A program made the position numbers and the translations under genes. A DNA stretch of 64,000 nt, from assembly GCA_025998955.1 (NCBI GenBank), contig AP024676.1:868001-932000 (forward strand). The letters are read 5' to 3'. Below the pieces are notes generated by a model, which was given only the letters and a program-made list of their open reading frames with translations, was not told where the DNA came from and did not search any database. The DNA is from Candidatus Roseilinea sp. GTDB lineage: Bacteria; Chloroflexota; Anaerolineae; J036; Brachytrichaceae. Below are positions 8,596-16,523 of this stretch, in pieces (within the stretch, counting starts at the first letter, position 1; each line of letters begins with the position of its first letter).

Positions 8596-8621
8596 CAGGG
8601 CGGCCATGGACGGCCGTCCTG
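8596..8621. terminator. Hairpin between convergent genes, possible bidirectional terminator
   Basis: CAGGGCGGCC (8596-8605) pairs with GGCCGTCCTG (8612-8621) in a ten-base stem containing one G-T pair. It lies between the end of hpf and the end of the convergent aminotransferase gene. No T-tract follows on either strand, so an intrinsic terminator function is only plausible. Confidence 0.4.
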
Positions 8622-8622
8622 T

Positions 8623-9974
8623 TCATTCGAGTAACGCGCACACGCTTTCGCGAAAGACTTGGGTGTGCAGGTCTACATCGGCCTCGGTCACCTCTGGCGC
8701 GATCAGCGCCATGTTGTGGAACGGCGTGAGCAAGATGCCCCGGTTGAGCGCTGCCAGGTGCATATAGCGATCCAGCTCGCCATCCACAGCCGCAGCCGCC
8801 TCGCCGCCGTTGCGCGGTGGATGTGAGCAGAACCAATACTCGGCGCGACAGCCGAGCTGCGTCACGTGCCACGGCAGCCCGAATTCCGCGATGACGCTGC
8901 GCACCCCCTCTGCCCAGCGCTCGGCCAGCGGGATGGTGCGTGCAAATGCCGCCTCGGTCAACACATCGGCAAGGGTAGCCCGCATCGCCGACAGTGAGAG
9001 CGCGTTGCCGGCCAATGTGCCGCCGATGCCGCTGGTGTCTTCGTACTCAGGTCTCTGTGTGTCGCGAATGCGCTCGGCGACCGCTTCGCTTACGCCATAG
9101 GCTGCCGCCGGCAAGCCACCGGCAATCGGCTTGCCGATGGTGAGCATATCCGGCTGTAGCCCATGCGCGCGCGTGTATCCGCCGACCCCGCAGCAAATCG
9201 TGTGCGTCTCGTCAATGATGAGCAGTGTGCCGGTGCGTCGGGTGATCTCGCGCAGCGCCTCGTGAAAGCCAGGCTGCGGATGCACGATGCCGATGTTGGT
9301 CATCGCCGGCTCGGCCAGCACGCAGGCCACGTCGCCGGGTGCCAGCGCCGCTTCTAGCGCAGCGACATCGTTGAACTCGACGACGCGCGTGGTCAGCGTC
9401 GGGTTGACCGGCATGCCGCGGTTGCCCGGCGCGGCCCAGGCCGACCATCGTTCAGGGTGATAAACGTCTCGTCCACCGTGCCGTGGTAGCACCAGTTGAA
9501 CACGCAGATCAGCCGCCGGCCGGTGATCGCCCGCGCCAGGCGAATGGCGAAGCGGTTGGCGTCGGTAGCGGTAAGTGCGAACTGCCAGTAAGGCAAGCCG
9601 AACCGCCGCGCCAGCTCCTCGGACACCCACAGCGCATCCTCGGTCGGCAGCATGAAGGTGCTGCCTCGCGCCGCGCGATCGGCGATCGCGCGCACGGTCG
9701 CCTCGGGCGCGTGGCCGGTCATCGCGCCGGTGTCGCCCAAGCATAAGTCGAGGTAGGTATGACCGTCTACGTCGGTGAAGTGCGCGCCTCGTCCTTCGAC
9801 GACGAAGATGGGGAAGCGGCCAGCCCAGCGCACCATCCAACTCATCGGCACACCGCCGAGCAAATGCGCCTGGGCGCGTCGGAACAACTCGCGCGAGCGG
9901 GGATGTGTTTCGGCGAAACGGCGTTCTTCCGCAACCAGACAAGCGCGCAATCGCTCGCGATCAAGTTGGCGCAT
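8623..9974 (-). pseudogene. Class III aminotransferase (glutamate-1-semialdehyde aminomutase-like), one frameshift
   Basis: Two reverse-strand frames together encode one PLP enzyme of about 450 residues. The first part starts at ATG 9974 ([19 protein letters not shown] ... FNWCYHGTVDETFITLNDG). The second runs from about 9450 to the stop at 8623 (SAWAAPGNRGMPVNPTL ... LLIIDETHTI, LTIGKPIAGGLPAAAYG with the PLP lysine, GTLAGNALSLSA). The frame must change by one base in the NDG/SAW region (about 9440-9455), with nothing else lost. The relatives include glutamate-1-semialdehyde 2,1-aminomutase and other class III transaminases; no haem-synthesis genes are adjacent. It is either a recent inactivating indel or a sequence error. 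Confidence 0.85.
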
Positions 9975-10003
9975 GGTGTATTAGCGCACGACGTATGACG
10001 GCA

Positions 10004-10519
10004 TCACAAGCCTTCCTGAATGCTGCGAATCTGCTCGGCCGTGCGCTGCTGGATCTCACGGATTTGCTGCGCGGTTTTGTCCTGGACTTCCTTCACCTGC
10101 TGCGCCGCCCGTTCCTGGATGTCACGAATCTGCTGAGCCGAGCGTTCTTGCAACGCTTGAATCTGCTGGAGCGATTTTTCCTGCACCTCGCGGATGCGCT
10201 GCGCCATGCGCTCGAAGCGTTCCCGCAGGCGCGCATCGGTAAGGCTAGCCTGCGCAGGCGTCGCCGGCTGGGGATAGCCGTTTGCCTGGCCGTTGCGCCG
10301 GAGCGGGCGCTGCCGATCATAATCAGCACGCTTGTGCGGATCCGACAACACCTCGTAGGCCTCATTCAGCGCTTGCATGCGCCGGGTGGCGTCGGCAGAT
10401 GCATTGCGGTCGGGGTGATATTTGGCGGCGAGCGCTTTGTAAGCCGCGGCGATGACGGCGCTCTCCGCCATCTCATCCACTTGCATGATTTCGTAGTAGT
10501 CCTTGTCGGATGCGCTCAT
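10004..10519 (-). CDS. J-domain protein with hendecad coiled-coil tail
   Basis: 171 residues. The N-terminal J domain (about 6-70) has the HPD tripeptide at 35-37 (AAKYHPDRN) and [15 protein letters not shown] Pro/Gln linker follows. The C-terminal third (about 102-167) is six tandem 11-residue units of the type [44 protein letters not shown]. An 11-residue period predicts a nearly straight or slightly right-handed coiled coil rather than a heptad one. No zinc-finger or DnaJ C-terminal domain is present, so it is not DnaJ itself. It is divergent from the pyrophosphatase gene across a 108-base gap. It would recruit Hsp70 to an unknown client. Confidence 0.88.
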   Translation of the reverse strand: MSASDKDYYEIMQVDEMAESAVIAAAYKALAAKYHPDRNASADATRRMQALNEAYEVLSDPHKRADYDRQRPLRRNGQANGYPQPATPAQASLTDARLRERFERMAQRIREVQEKSLQQIQALQERSAQQIRDIQERAAQQVKEVQDKTAQQIREIQQRTAEQIRSIQEGL

Positions 10520-10627
10520 AATTCGACTCGCTTATGCGCATTGCGCAATACAGGAATTCTACGCCAACAGGTAGAATCACGTCATCACGACAGTCAACGT
10601 CAACTAGGCAAGGAGTCTTCTCACACG

Positions 10628-12715
10628 ATGTCCCTGTCCCCATCTCCGATTCCGATTCTGCTCCCGATTGTCATTAGTTTGATTGGCCTGGCCTATGTCG
10701 TCGTTACCGCGCGGGCGATCCTAGGCAGCGACCCTGGCAACGAGACGATGCAACAGATCAGCCAGGCGATCCGCGAAGGCGCGCAAGCCTTCCTATCGCA
10801 ACAGTATCGCGTGCTGGTCATCTTCGCGGCTGTGGTCGCGGTCGCCATCGCCGTGTTCATCCGCTGGCAGACGGCAGTGTGCTTCGTGATCGGCGCATTC
10901 ACGTCGGCGCTGACCGGTTTCATCGGTATGAGCATCGCCACACGCGCCAACACGCGCACCACGGCCGCCGCGATGAAGTCGCTGGACGCCGGGCTGCGGG
11001 TGGCTTTCCGCAGTGGCAGCGTCATGGGCATGAGCGTGGTGAGCATTGGCTTGCTCGGACTATCGGCACTGTTCTTCCTGTTCGGCATGAACCAGTTGGC
11101 GATTGATGCGATTACCGGCTTCTCGTTCGGCGCATCATCCATCGCGCTCTTCGCCCGCGTTGGCGGCGGCATCTACACCAAAGCGGCCGACGTTGGCGCC
11201 GACCTGGTCGGCAAGGTCGAGGCCGGCATCCCCGAAGACGACCCACGCAACCCAGCCGTGATCGCTGACAATGTTGGCGACAACGTAGGCGACGTGGCCG
11301 GCATGGGCGCAGACTTATACGAGTCATACGTCGGTTCAATCGTGGCCGCTTCGGCAGTGGCTGTCGTAGGAGCCGCACGCGGCGAACTCAGCCCTGGGAC
11401 GGTGCTGTTGCCATTCGCCATCGCTGCAGTAGGCATCCTAGCGGCGCTTATCGGCTCGTTCATGGTGCGCACGCGTGAGAACGCCTCTCAGGGCGACCTG
11501 CTGCGGACGCTGCGCACGGCAATCTGGACCGCATCTGGGTTAGTAGTACCCGGAATCGCCCTGCTGATTCTGCTGGACGGCACGATCGGCTGGCCAATCT
11601 TCTTCGCGATCCTCCTCGGCCTGGGAGCCGGGTTGCTGATCGCGTACTTCACCGAGTTCTATACCAGCTACACCGAGAAGCCGACCCAGGGCATCGCTCA
11701 AGCCTCGCGCACCGGCGTTGCTACGCTCATCATCGAAGGATTGGCCGTCGGTATGCGCTCGACGCTGGCGCCGGTCGCCATCGTCATGGTCGCTGTGATC
11801 GGTGCATATGTGCTCGGCTTCAACAATGCCGTCGGCGGGCGAATCGGCGGCGCAGACGGTGGACTGTATGCCGTCTCGCTGGCTGCGGTCGGCATGCTCA
11901 GCACGCTAGGCATCACGCTAGCGACGGATGCCTACGGGCCGGTGGCCGACAACGCCGGCGGCATCGCCGAGATGGCGCACCTGCCCAAAGAAGTACGCGC
12001 GCGCACCGATGCGCTGGACTCGCTGGGCAACACCACGGCTGCCACCGGCAAGGGCTTCGCTATCGGCTCGGCGGTGTTGACCGCGCTGGGCCTGATCGCC
12101 GCCTACGCCCAGACCAGCGGCCTGCAAAGTGCGCAACTGACCCTGCTCGACCCAAGGCTGTTGGGCGCTCTGCTGTTCGGCGCGATGTTGCCCTTCCTGT
12201 TCAGCGCGATCACCATGACGGCCGTAGGCCGCACGGCGATGCAGATTGTCGAGGAGGTGCGTCGTCAGTTTAGGGAGATCGCCGGCCTAAAGGAGGGCGC
12301 ACCCAGCGCGCGCGCTGATTACGCCCGATGTGTGGCAATCAGCACGCGTTCGGCGCTGCGCGAGATGGTGCCGCCGGGTGTGCTGGCCGTCGCCATGCCG
12401 ATCGCCATCGGCATTTTGCTCGGCCCGACAGCGCTGGCCGGCTTGCTCGTCGGCGCAACGGCATCGGGCTTTGTCCTCGCTATTATGATGGCGAACGCCG
12501 GCGGCGCATGGGACAACGCCAAGAAGTTCATCGAGACGGGTGAGTTAGGCGGCAAAGGTTCCGACAATCACAAAGCTGCCGTCGTAGGTGACACGGTCGG
12601 CGATCCGTTCAAAGACACCTCCGGCCCGTCGCTCAACATCTTGATCAAGTTGATGAGCGTGGTGTCGCTGGTTTTCGCGCCGCTGTTCGTGCAGATCGGC
12701 GGGCTGATCCGCTGA
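10628..12715 (+). CDS. hppA: Membrane-bound ion-translocating pyrophosphatase, K+-dependent type
   Basis: 695 residues, about 16 hydrophobic segments. It hydrolyses PPi and pumps H+ and/or Na+ across the membrane. The catalytic region [19 protein letters not shown] followed by [19 protein letters not shown] is intact (about residues 190-240), as is the C-terminal [17 protein letters not shown]. The sequence [16 protein letters not shown] has Ala where K+-independent enzymes have Lys, so it belongs to the K+-dependent class by the established residue rule; H+ versus Na+ specificity is not decided. ATG 10628 is preferred, with an AGGAG-like site about 12 bases upstream. It converges with the downstream reductase across an inverted repeat. 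Confidence 0.97.
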   Translation: MSLSPSPIPILLPIVISLIGLAYVVVTARAILGSDPGNETMQQISQAIREGAQAFLSQQYRVLVIFAAVVAVAIAVFIRWQTAVCFVIGAFTSALTGFIGMSIATRANTRTTAAAMKSLDAGLRVAFRSGSVMGMSVVSIGLLGLSALFFLFGMNQLAIDAITGFSFGASSIALFARVGGGIYTKAADVGADLVGKVEAGIPEDDPRNPAVIADNVGDNVGDVAGMGADLYESYVGSIVAASAVAVVGAARGELSPGTVLLPFAIAAVGILAALIGSFMVRTRENASQGDLLRTLRTAIWTASGLVVPGIALLILLDGTIGWPIFFAILLGLGAGLLIAYFTEFYTSYTEKPTQGIAQASRTGVATLIIEGLAVGMRSTLAPVAIVMVAVIGAYVLGFNNAVGGRIGGADGGLYAVSLAAVGMLSTLGITLATDAYGPVADNAGGIAEMAHLPKEVRARTDALDSLGNTTAATGKGFAIGSAVLTALGLIAAYAQTSGLQSAQLTLLDPRLLGALLFGAMLPFLFSAITMTAVGRTAMQIVEEVRRQFREIAGLKEGAPSARADYARCVAISTRSALREMVPPGVLAVAMPIAIGILLGPTALAGLLVGATASGFVLAIMMANAGGAWDNAKKFIETGELGGKGSDNHKAAVVGDTVGDPFKDTSGPSLNILIKLMSVVSLVFAPLFVQIGGLIR

Positions 12716-12754
12716 TCGGGCGGTCGAAGGGATGTTGGGCTAGGCAAAGGCATT

Positions 12755-12787
12755 CGGGTAGGCAAAGGCACTGCCTTTGCCTACCCG
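12755..12787. terminator. Near-perfect inverted repeat between convergent genes
   Basis: CGGGTAGGCAAAGGCA (12755-12770) is followed after one base by its exact reverse complement (12772-12787). A partial extra copy of TAGGCAAAGGCATT lies at 12741-12754. It sits between the pyrophosphatase stop (12715) and the convergent reductase stop (12794). Symmetry and position suit a bidirectional terminator, though a T-run is lacking. Confidence 0.5.
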
Positions 12788-12793
12788 GAAATC

Positions 12794-13600
12794 TCACACT
12801 CCGCTGAATGCCAAATGGCCCCCGTCCACCGGGATGACGATGCCGGTGATGAAGCGCGCGGCATCCGAGGCTAGGAAGACCGTCGCGCCGCCCAGCTCCT
12901 CCGGCTCGCCGAAGCGGCCCATCGGTGTGTGCGCAATGATGGCCTGGCCGCGCGGCGTGAGCCGGCCGCTGTCCGGCTCGACGAGTAGGAAGCGATTGAT
13001 CTCGGTGAGAAAGAAGCCGGGCGCTATGGCATTCACCCGAATGTTGGGCGAATAGTGCTGCGCCATGTGCACGGCCAACCACTGCGTGAAATTCAGCAGC
13101 GCCGCCTTTGACGCCGAATAGGCGACATTGCGCGTGACCGGCCGGAATGACGACATCGAGGCGACGTTGATGATGACGCCGCCGCCGCGGGCGACGAACT
13201 GCCGCGCCACGATCAGCGAGGGAATGACCGTGCCCATCCAGTTCACGTCCATCACTTTGTGCATGGCCTCCAGCGATAGATCAAACAGCGAGCGGTCGGG
13301 TGAAGTCATTGCTTCCGGCAGGATCGTCCCCGCGGCGTTGATCAGGATGTGTACGTCGCCGACCGCCGCCAGCGCTTGGCCGAACGAGTCAGGGTCGGTC
13401 ACGTCGCCCTGCGCCCAATCTGCCCGGCCGCCGCGCGCCTGAATGCGCTGCGCGGCACGCTCGACTTTCTCGCGCGTGCGGCCAAGCAGGATCACGCGCG
13501 CGCCGTGGTCGGCCAGGGCCTGCGCCATAGCGCCGCCCAGCACGCCGCCGCCTCCTGTTACCAGCGCGGTTTTACCCGTCAGATCGAACCAATTTTGCAT
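12794..13600 (-). CDS. SDR oxidoreductase, mannonate/gluconate dehydrogenase-like
   Basis: A 268-residue classical SDR with the cofactor motif TGGGGVLGGAM (about 14-24), NAAG, the catalytic Ser in NVASMSSF and an intact YSASK. It ends with VIPVDGGHLAFSGV. The long insert with TILPEAMTSPDRSLFDLS and the neighbouring sugar kinase fit the D-mannonate/D-gluconate oxidoreductase branch. ATG 13600 is chosen because GAGGAG lies six to eight bases upstream; a longer frame would run through the kinase's repeat. Its start overlaps the 3' end of the kinase gene by 29 bases, so the two are translationally linked. It is the last gene of a three-gene sugar operon. Confidence 0.9.
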   Translation of the reverse strand: MQNWFDLTGKTALVTGGGGVLGGAMAQALADHGARVILLGRTREKVERAAQRIQARGGRADWAQGDVTDPDSFGQALAAVGDVHILINAAGTILPEAMTSPDRSLFDLSLEAMHKVMDVNWMGTVIPSLIVARQFVARGGGVIINVASMSSFRPVTRNVAYSASKAALLNFTQWLAVHMAQHYSPNIRVNAIAPGFFLTEINRFLLVEPDSGRLTPRGQAIIAHTPMGRFGEPEELGGATVFLASDAARFITGIVIPVDGGHLAFSGV

Positions 13601-15101
13601 ATAGCTCCTCTTGTCGCGCCATCGCGGCGCGATACGTTGCGTGTCGTTGTGCGTCGGGGACGTGTATGACCGGAGATTGAGGTTTAGGGATGAGAGATTG
13701 GGGATTGGGGATTGGGTGCACCTCGAGTTCCCAATCTCCAATCTCTAATCTTCTATTCTCAACTCTGCCGAGCGCGAGTAACGCTGCTCCTCGACTCGTT
13801 GCCTCCGGCTCCGATGCCAGGCGCAATGGCAGGCCGGTGACGTCGGCGATGATCTGCCGCCAGGTCGGTGAGGCTTGCAGCGCGCCGCCGCTGCCGATCA
13901 ACGCTGCATCTGCGCTTGCCGCGCCCGACGCGCGCAGCGCATCGCAGATGTGCGCCAAGCGATAGCTGATGCCTTCCATCAGCGCCCGCGTGATTTCAAT
14001 TGGGTCGGTATCCAGTGAGAGGCCGTGCAGCGTCCCGCGGATGTCTTCTGCGTAGCCCGGGCTGCGCTCGCCGGCAAAAGTAGGCAGCGCCGTTAGCCCA
14101 TGGGCATCGGGCATCAGCGCCGCCACGCGCGTCTCGAGTTCGGTCTCGTCCGGCAGCCGGAGCACGCGCTTCGCCCAGGCGAAGATATTGCCGCCCTCCG
14201 TCGTTGCGCCGCCGATCAGCTCGCGCGCGTGATCCACGCGATAGGCCCACAGCGCCGGCGGCAGGCGATATGGCTCGCCTGTCTCGCAACGCCTGACCAC
14301 GCGCATCGCTGCTGTGGAGCCGATCGTCACGGCAATGCGCGACGAATCCACACACCCGCTGCCGACGTTGGCGGCTGCGCCGTCGCCGACGGGCGGATGG
14401 CAGCGCGCGCGGGCGAACTTGGGCCAGCGCGCCTCCCACTCCGGCCGCAGTCCCTCCAGCCGGTCGGTGTCATGCGCGATGGGCGGCAACTGCTCGTGTG
14501 CGATGCTCAGCGCGCTGCACCAGGTTTCGTCCCAGTCCGACATCCGGCGATTCAGCAACCCCGTCCACGAGGCGACTGAAATGCCGGCCTGCATACGACC
14601 GAACAGCCGAAGGCATACAAAATCGCTGAGCGAGGCAAACCAGCGCGTCGCCCGGAAGACATCGCGCCGGATTCGCGCAATCCAGGCGATCTTGGCCGGC
14701 AGGTAATTGGCGCGGATGCGACAGCCGGTGCGCTGTAGCGCGTCCAGCTCATCGTGCTGCGCGCGCAGACGGCGCGCGTCCTCTGCGCAGCGTGTGTCGG
14801 CGTAGGTGTATATCGGCGTGATCGGCGCGCCGCGATCATCCAGGCAGACCAGCGAGGAAGCATAGGTGCTGATGCCAAAGTCGGTGATCGGCGGCGCCGC
14901 GTCCGGGATTTTGGCATGGAGGGCGTCCAGCACGGCGACGACGCGCTCGAAGGCCGCGCGCGGGTCATCTTCGCATCGGCCATCTTCGCCCACGATGAAG
15001 TCCACCGGCGCGCGCGCCCAGGCGTTGGGCACGGCGCGTGCCTGCGCGTCGTATAGCGACGCGCGCGTGGACGAGCTGCCGAGGTCGAGGACGAGGATCA
15101 T
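13572..15101 (-). CDS. FGGY-family carbohydrate kinase with an in-frame repeat insertion
   Basis: 509 residues. FGGY_N opens with LVLDLGSSSTRASLYD (phosphate-binding loop). Further motifs are GDGAAANVGSGC (about 246-257), ITIGSTAAM-like VTIGSTAAM, FGGY_C GERSPGY, and IGSGGALQASPTW (adenosine-binding). The closest functional classes are gluconokinase/xylulokinase. Between the final helix (ASRGAALLALG) and the usual C-terminal PDAQRHATYRAAMARQ, an extra stretch of about 25 residues (starting RLEIGDWELEV and including PIPNPQSLIPKPQS) is the translation of a 7-bp-period inverted repeat at 13672-13762. Since it lies outside the active site it may be tolerated. It is the middle gene of the SDR-kinase-SDR operon; the sugar substrate is not certain. 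Confidence 0.9.
   Translation of the reverse strand: MILVLDLGSSSTRASLYDAQARAVPNAWARAPVDFIVGEDGRCEDDPRAAFERVVAVLDALHAKIPDAAPPITDFGISTYASSLVCLDDRGAPITPIYTYADTRCAEDARRLRAQHDELDALQRTGCRIRANYLPAKIAWIARIRRDVFRATRWFASLSDFVCLRLFGRMQAGISVASWTGLLNRRMSDWDETWCSALSIAHEQLPPIAHDTDRLEGLRPEWEARWPKFARARCHPPVGDGAAANVGSGCVDSSRIAVTIGSTAAMRVVRRCETGEPYRLPPALWAYRVDHARELIGGATTEGGNIFAWAKRVLRLPDETELETRVAALMPDAHGLTALPTFAGERSPGYAEDIRGTLHGLSLDTDPIEITRALMEGISYRLAHICDALRASGAASADAALIGSGGALQASPTWRQIIADVTGLPLRLASEPEATSRGAALLALGRVENRRLEIGDWELEVHPIPNPQSLIPKPQSPVIHVPDAQRHATYRAAMARQEELYAKLVRSDG
13672..13762. repeat. Heptanucleotide-period inverted repeat inside the FGGY kinase gene
   Basis: The stretch divides without remainder into 7-base units. 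On the forward strand GGAGATT, GAGGTTT, AGGGATG, AGAGATT, GGGGATT and GGGGATT come first. After a short centre (GGGTGCA, CCTCGAG), complementary units follow: TTCCCAA, TCTCCAA, TCTCTAA, TCTTCTA, TTCTCAA. The two arms can pair as a hairpin. It is in frame with the kinase and adds about 25 residues. Similar arrays occur at 16374, 16441, 32823, 36683, 45464 and 46504. Confidence 0.85.
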
Positions 15102-15128
15102 GCCATGCCCGCCGGACGCGATAGGCGC

Positions 15129-15926
15129 TCATGCCGGCTGCATGGCGAAGTCCATGCGTGGCGCCGGCGATTGCAGCGTGTGCCCGCCATCCACCGGCAG
15201 CGTGATGCCCGTGACAGCCGAGGCTTCCGGCGAAACCAAGTAGAGCAACGCTGCCGCCGAGTCCTCCGGTGTGAGGGCGCGGCCTATCGGCAATACACGC
15301 CCCCAGTTCTCGGCGTAGTTGGGGTCGTCGCGCAGGTTGCGCTCGTTAGTCGTCGCGCCGATGCCGATGGCGTTGACGGTGATGCCGTGTGGGCTAAGCT
15401 CGGCGGCCAGCGCCATGGCCAGGTAGTTGATCGCGGCTTTGGTTGCGCCATAGGCGGCCAAGCCGGGCACGGCGGTGCTGCCGACCACCGACGAGCTGAA
15501 GACGATGCGCCCGCCGTAGCTATCGCGCGGCTGCTTGAGCATCTGCTGGGCGGCGGCCTGCGCGCCAAAGAAGCTGCCCTTGAAGTTCAAATCCGCTACC
15601 ATGTCGAACGATGCTTCGCTGTAGTCTATGAAGCGACCGAATTTGGTGATGCCGGCGTTGGCGACGAAAATATCCAGTCGGCCGAACGCCTGAACTGCGG
15701 CCGATACAAGTGCAAAGTTGTCGGCCACTTTGCTGCCGTCGGCGCGAAAGGTGATCGCGCGCCCGCCGGCGGCGCGGATGCAGTTTGCGGTTGCTTCGGC
15801 GCGATCTGGCTCGCCGAAGTAGCTCACTACGACCGACGCGCCCTGACGCGCCAGGGCTAGGGCCATCGCTGCGCCGATCTCCCGGCTGGCGCCGGTGACA
15901 ATCGCTACCCGATCCTTCAGCATCAT
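15129..15926 (-). CDS. SDR oxidoreductase, first gene of the sugar operon
   Basis: About 265 residues, classical SDR: TGASREIGAAMAL near the N-terminus, NAGI, Ser in FSSSVVGS, an intact YGATK and LPVDGGHTLQS near the end. Sugar dehydrogenases of the glucose/gluconate type are the nearest recognisable group, and the adjacent FGGY kinase and second SDR support a sugar-acid or polyol oxidation route. Several in-frame ATGs are present; the one at 15926 sits seven bases after a GAGGTG site (15934-15939), while the ATG at 15932 is too close to it. It ends 27 bases before the kinase start. The substrate is unassigned. Confidence 0.88.
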   Translation of the reverse strand: MMLKDRVAIVTGASREIGAAMALALARQGASVVVSYFGEPDRAEATANCIRAAGGRAITFRADGSKVADNFALVSAAVQAFGRLDIFVANAGITKFGRFIDYSEASFDMVADLNFKGSFFGAQAAAQQMLKQPRDSYGGRIVFSSSVVGSTAVPGLAAYGATKAAINYLAMALAAELSPHGITVNAIGIGATTNERNLRDDPNYAENWGRVLPIGRALTPEDSAAALLYLVSPEASAVTGITLPVDGGHTLQSPAPRMDFAMQPA

Positions 15927-15995
15927 GATCATTCACCTCGTGCCCTGGATTCTATTCACGGATGCGCAATGCGCGAGTATGCTTGAATAGCCAGC

Positions 15996-16373
15996 ATGAT
16001 CAGGATTAGCCGAGAACGATTCGAGCGACTCGTCTGGGAAGCCGTGGATGAGCTGCCGGAGGCGATTCGCAGCCGCATCTCCAACCTTGAAATCGAAGTA
16101 AAGGCCTATCCTTCTGAGGACGACCTGGAGTATGCCGGCGTCGAGGATCCGCTCGACCTATACGGGCTGTATCGCGGCATTCCCCTGACCGAGCGCACCA
16201 CCCACTACGACTTGGTGACGCCCGACCTGATCACCATCTACCAGCGGGCGCACGAGATGGACTGCAACTCACTAGAAGAGCTGCGCGAGGAAGTACGGCG
16301 CACGGTGCGCCACGAGATTGCCCATCACTTCGGCATCGGCGACGACCGGCTGGACGAGCTGGGGGCATATTGA
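15996..16373 (+). CDS. Zincin-like metallopeptidase family protein
   Basis: 125 residues, matching the small zincin-like metallopeptidase family (formerly DUF1025). The C-terminal motif RHEIAHHFGIGDDRLDELGAY carries HExxH (about residues 109-113), followed by an acidic GDDRLDELG that supplies the third ligand in minigluzincin-like folds. The N-terminus (RFERLVWEAVDELPEAI) and PLDLYGLYRG are also family-typical. It has no signal peptide and is therefore cytoplasmic; physiological substrates are not established. It is followed directly by heptanucleotide repeat arrays and then nadE on the same strand. Confidence 0.87.
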   Translation: MIRISRERFERLVWEAVDELPEAIRSRISNLEIEVKAYPSEDDLEYAGVEDPLDLYGLYRGIPLTERTTHYDLVTPDLITIYQRAHEMDCNSLEELREEVRRTVRHEIAHHFGIGDDRLDELGAY

Positions 16374-16491
16374 GAGGTTGGAGATTGGAGATTGGGGAGT
16401 AGGGAGTGGGAGAGTGGCTTATACTGCTGCGCGAAGGACGTGAGCGTAAAACGCAAGACGCAGGACGTAAGACGCAAGACGTGATACGCAA
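16374..16491. repeat. Two adjacent heptanucleotide-period arrays
   Basis: The first array (16374-16415) reads GAGGTTG, GAGATTG, GAGATTG, GGGAGTA, GGGAGTG, GGAGAGT. The second (16441-16489) reads TGAGCGT, AAAACGC, AAGACGC, AGGACGT, AAGACGC, AAGACGT, GATACGC. Both keep an exact 7-base period with substitutions but no slips. They fill the gap between the zincin gene and nadE. The first shares units with the array inside the FGGY kinase, the second with the array at 45464. Confidence 0.85.
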
Positions 16492-16523
16492 CCCTCCCGC
16501 ACCGGCGCAATGACACACAGCCC

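Noticed and set aside
8623-9974. Calling the aminotransferase hemL
   Set aside because: It belongs to the class III superfamily, but no haem genes are nearby and the residues that separate aminomutase from other transaminases could not be checked.
9905-10627. In-frame upstream extension of the pyrophosphatase
   Set aside because: It is the antisense of the J-domain gene; the pyrophosphatase starts naturally at the ATG at 10628 with a ribosome site.
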